Of a DNA stretch of 64,000 nt, positions 62,130-64,000 are shown piece by piece. Made by a program: the position numbers and the translations under genes. The notes under the pieces were generated by a model. That model did no database searches. It worked only from the letters and a program-made list of their open reading frames with translations, and was not told where the DNA came from. Within the stretch, counting starts at the first letter, position 1. Every line of letters starts with the position of its first letter. The stretch comes from Nitrososphaerota archaeon (GTDB lineage Archaea > Thermoproteota > Nitrososphaeria > Nitrososphaerales > Nitrosopumilaceae): positions 20,665 to 84,664 of the forward strand of contig JAGWHF010000010.1 of NCBI GenBank assembly GCA_028866895.1, given 5' to 3'.

Positions 62130-62503
62130 ATTACGGGCGGAAGCTCGCTCTTCTTGTCATGTCCGCCAGAGCCGAACCTGCAGTAAAAGCACTGGTCTGA
62201 CTGCATGTATTTCAACTCCTCTACCCTGATTGCGCCCATCTTGAGGGCAATCTTTGTCAGCACCCTGTACTTGAAGGGCATGGAGGGGATTACCTCCTTT
62301 AGGTAAACACGGTAGTGGTCGGGGCAGAATTTGAGGGTGATACTGCTTGCTTCCTTTGTGTTCTCGCTGACTGTCTTGGCGACTCCTATCTGCTCCCTGA
62401 TGTACTCGTGTTTTGGACAGGGGCAGTTTCTTCCGCCTGGATGTTTGTATGCAGGCGTGTTTTTCCAGTCAAAATCCGGGTATTCCTTCTCAAAGTCGTC
62501 CAA
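62126..62503 (-). CDS. Cys-containing soluble protein of unknown function
   Basis: A 125-residue protein with scattered Cys (NCPCPKHEY, KFCPDHYRVY, CFYCRFGSGGHD) that could bind metal. Helical middle. No family recognised; convergent with the DnaJ-type zinc protein. Confidence 0.68.
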   Translation of the reverse strand: MDDFEKEYPDFDWKNTPAYKHPGGRNCPCPKHEYIREQIGVAKTVSENTKEASSITLKFCPDHYRVYLKEVIPSMPFKYRVLTKIALKMGAIRVEELKYMQSDQCFYCRFGSGGHDKKSELPPVI

Positions 62504-62573
62504 TGGGATATGATCGGCCCTTGCATCTTATAAAACTTGGTTAAAATACTCTGGGCTGATCAAAATGTAAATA

Positions 62574-62604
62574 AACAAGCTTGTTCAGACATTTAGCAAA
62601 TGTC
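62574..62604. promoter_or_regulatory. Two perfect palindromes at the start of the proline-rich gene
   Basis: AACAAGCTTGTT (62574-62585) is a perfect 12-base palindrome, and GACATTT/AAATGTC (62588-62594, 62598-62604) a 7-bp inverted repeat that spans the ATG at 62600. Both lie where RNA polymerase would start from the AT-rich box around 62563-62575. A repressor site or mRNA hairpin is plausible. Confidence 0.5.
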
Positions 62605-63205
62605 TAAAGAACCAAAGGCCAAAAGAACACGTTCTACTAAAAAAGTTTCAGAGGAGGAATCTCCTCATACTGCCGAACTTGAGGCAAAGATAGCCGAGCT
62701 TGAAGCCAAGCTGGCTAATCTGTCGTCGCAGGTAAGGCCCGCCGAGAGCAGGGCGCCGCCAGCTCCGCAACCTGAGACAAGGGCGCAGCGAGGTACGCTG
62801 CCAGCTGGATTCAAGCCTACGCCATCTCCACAGGCAGAGCCAAAACCGTCCCAGCAGCCGGAGCCGGCAAGACCGAGGCCTGCTGCATCTGGTCCTACAC
62901 ATGGTACACTGCCTGCCGGAATGAAGCCGACACCGCCCCCAGCTCCAAAGGAGCAGCCAAGGGCAGAGGCAGGATCGTCACCACAAGTGGCAGAGGTGGC
63001 TCCTGCATATGCGCAAATCAGCTCCAGCGGTTATACTGGCAACAAGTACTATGCAACACGCGCGAGATTATCGTATCATCCTCCAGGCAAGCAGTTCAAG
63101 GGAGAGGCAAGTGCGAGAACGACAACTGCGCCTCCTCCGGCTCAGGAACCTCCAAAACCGAAATCCACATTCAGGACTACGCTGCCTGCTGGATTCAAAT
63201 CCTAG
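62600..63205 (+). CDS. Proline-rich protein with coiled coil and LPAGxK repeats
   Basis: A 201-residue protein: basic N-terminus, coiled coil (residues about 22-46, AELEAKIAELEAKLANL), then a Pro/Ala/Gln-rich disordered region with three copies of GTLPAGFKPTP-like motif (about residues 65-74, 101-111, and TTLPAGFK at the end). Between are a short SGYTGNKYYATRARLSY segment. No family recognised; it could be a flexible scaffold. The stop interlocks with the peroxiredoxin gene. Confidence 0.82.
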   Translation: MSKEPKAKRTRSTKKVSEEESPHTAELEAKIAELEAKLANLSSQVRPAESRAPPAPQPETRAQRGTLPAGFKPTPSPQAEPKPSQQPEPARPRPAASGPTHGTLPAGMKPTPPPAPKEQPRAEAGSSPQVAEVAPAYAQISSSGYTGNKYYATRARLSYHPPGKQFKGEASARTTTAPPPAQEPPKPKSTFRTTLPAGFKS

Positions 63206-63660
63206 CTAGTGAATGCGTCGAGGACCTCTTGGGCGTGACCTGAGGGTTTTACTTTTTCAAAGACCTTCAATACCGTACCTTTCTCGTCTATCAAGAACGT
63301 GGTTCTGTTGACCCCCATGTACTCTCGACCCATGAACTGCTTCTTTCCCCAGACACCAAACTTTTTTGCAGCTTCCTTTTCGGTATCTGCAAGGAGTATG
63401 AATGGGACCTGCATCTTCTCGCCAAATTTTTTGTGTGATTCTTCATCGTCGGGGCTGATGCCGACAATCTCGATTCCACGGCTCTTGAATTTCTTGTAGT
63501 CTCTTGCAAATTCTGCCGCCTCGGTGGTACATCCGGGTGTGAAATCTTTGGGATAAAAGTACACGACATATTTTTTGCCTTTGAGATCGGCCTTCTTTAC
63601 GGTATTGCCTTCAGAATCCTTCAGGGCAAAATCGGGTACATGGTCGCCTTCCGAGAGCAT
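63202..63660 (-). CDS. bcp: Bcp/PrxQ-type peroxiredoxin, 1-Cys form
   Basis: A 152-residue peroxiredoxin with the peroxidatic Cys44 in DFTPGCTTEAAEF. The usual resolving Cys five residues later is Ala49, and no other Cys is present, so it must rely on another thiol for recycling. It reduces peroxides. Region 63661-63866 upstream contains no gene I can support. Confidence 0.93.
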   Translation of the reverse strand: MLSEGDHVPDFALKDSEGNTVKKADLKGKKYVVYFYPKDFTPGCTTEAAEFARDYKKFKSRGIEIVGISPDDEESHKKFGEKMQVPFILLADTEKEAAKKFGVWGKKQFMGREYMGVNRTTFLIDEKGTVLKVFEKVKPSGHAQEVLDAFTS

Positions 63661-63866
63661 GCGGTTAGAGGCAAATTACATCAATATTATTTTTTTCAAG
63701 GTTTACGGCCATTTTGGCGGGATTTTGCGCGTGAGGGGTTGGATTACATATGTTTTAGGGTCGTTTCTTGGGAGGCTTCCTGCAACCAAATGCTTCCTGG
63801 GGGTGCATTCGAAGCTGGGAGTGGGTATGAAATGATTATAACAGGTTCGGCAGGAAACTTGGGTGT

Positions 63867-63941
63867 GGACCCGTAGCACAGCTTGGATAGTGCGGTCGCT
63901 TGCGGAGCGACAGGTCGTGGGTTCGAGTCCCCCCGGGCCCG
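63867..63941 (+). tRNA. tRNA-Arg, anticodon GCG
   Basis: A 75-base cloverleaf: D stem GCAC/GTGC, anticodon stem GTCGC/GCGAC with loop TTGCGGA (anticodon GCG, reading CGC), T arm GTGGG TTCGAGT CCCCC and discriminator G. Acceptor GGACCCG against CGGGCCC leaves an A3-C70 mismatch, and the T stem has a U50-C64 mismatch. No intron; CCA not encoded. Confidence 0.88.
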
Positions 63942-63948
63942 CTTATAC

Positions 63949-64000
63949 TTAATCACCGAGCACCCTTCTTACTACCACTTTGCCGTTTGGTAACGTTCCT
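63949..64000 (-). CDS. 3' end of a gene running off the window
   Basis: On the minus strand, 16 codons (GTLPNGKVVVRRVLGD) run from the window edge to a TAA at 63949-63951. The residues look protein-like and the position, 7 bases after the tRNA, suits a compact genome, but identity cannot be told. Confidence 0.45.
   Translation of the reverse strand, partial: GTLPNGKVVVRRVLGD

Noticed and set aside
63744..63956. Minus-strand frame across the tRNA
   Set aside because: RARGDSNPRPV-type peptides are the well-known false translation of tRNA complements.

Overview
The window looks like a chromosomal piece of an ammonia-oxidising archaeon of the Nitrososphaerota (Thaumarchaeota), most likely from the Nitrosopumilales side, perhaps Nitrosotenuis-like because base composition looks moderate rather than very AT-rich (judged by eye, not counted). 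The evidence is archaeal information-processing genes (DnaG primase, L15e, L31e, L39e, Alba, diphthine synthase, TruD), LysW-carrier lysine/arginine synthesis, archaeal-type shikimate enzymes (class II dehydroquinate synthase, GHMP shikimate kinase), a thaumarchaeal NirK-type copper oxidase, a divergent FtsZ-like protein and an ADP-forming acyl-CoA synthetase of the kind used in the 3-hydroxypropionate/4-hydroxybutyrate cycle. No amo or cdv genes, insertion sequence, CRISPR array, prophage or recognisable defence island is present.

Layout. 0-6.4 kb: truncated acyl-CoA synthetase, glutamine amidotransferase, a solo Toprim protein beside dnaG, CTP-dependent riboflavin kinase and FAD synthetase (both with N-terminal helix-turn-helix domains), and a diphthine synthase fused to DUF357. 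6.4-15.6 kb: one long minus-strand lysine/arginine cluster (argG, lysW, argX, lysY, lysZ, lysJ, an Lrp-type regulator, homocitrate synthase, a second lysW, a second lysX, lysK). 15.8-22.3 kb: an ABC ATPase/permease pair, an MTHFR-like protein and a two-gene methionine synthase. 22.3-26.7 kb: L39e-L31e (L31e with a repeat-built Lys/Glu tail), FtsZ-like protein, methylthiotransferase and fumarase. 26.8-39.9 kb: NirK, SerA, surface proteins, L15e, membrane proteins, TruD, beta-propeller proteins, hemerythrin and a GalT-like protein. 39.9-44.2 kb: a GNA1-like acetyltransferase with a sugar nucleotidyltransferase, then divergent thiD-thiN and thiC.

44.2-59.1 kb carries the whole archaeal route to chorismate and on to tyrosine/phenylalanine, all on the minus strand: ADH synthase, DHQ synthase II, AroD, AroE, shikimate kinase, EPSP synthase, chorismate synthase, a chorismate mutase-aminotransferase fusion and prephenate dehydrogenase. 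Unrelated genes sit between these blocks (GNAT, EVE, YjbQ, a solo LigD-type phosphoesterase, Alba, an orphan DNA methyltransferase, small zinc-finger proteins). 59.2-61.8 kb pairs MqnC with a UbiD-family decarboxylase, suggesting futalosine-route menaquinone synthesis. The end holds small Cys-rich proteins, a proline-rich protein whose start lies in two palindromes, a Bcp-type peroxiredoxin and a tRNA-Arg.

The genome is very compact. Most neighbouring tail-to-tail gene pairs end within about 26 bases of each other or overlap, several with interlocked stop codons, and many genes have a TATA-like box about 25-35 bases before the start codon, implying leaderless mRNAs. The observations most worth checking are a LysW paralogue ending in Gln instead of the acceptor Glu, the FtsZ-like protein without a normal GTP-binding loop, the recent 111-bp duplication in L31e, the palindromes at the proline-rich gene, and small genes missed by ordinary length cut-offs (two lysW genes, L39e, a C2H2 finger and a charged 43-residue protein).
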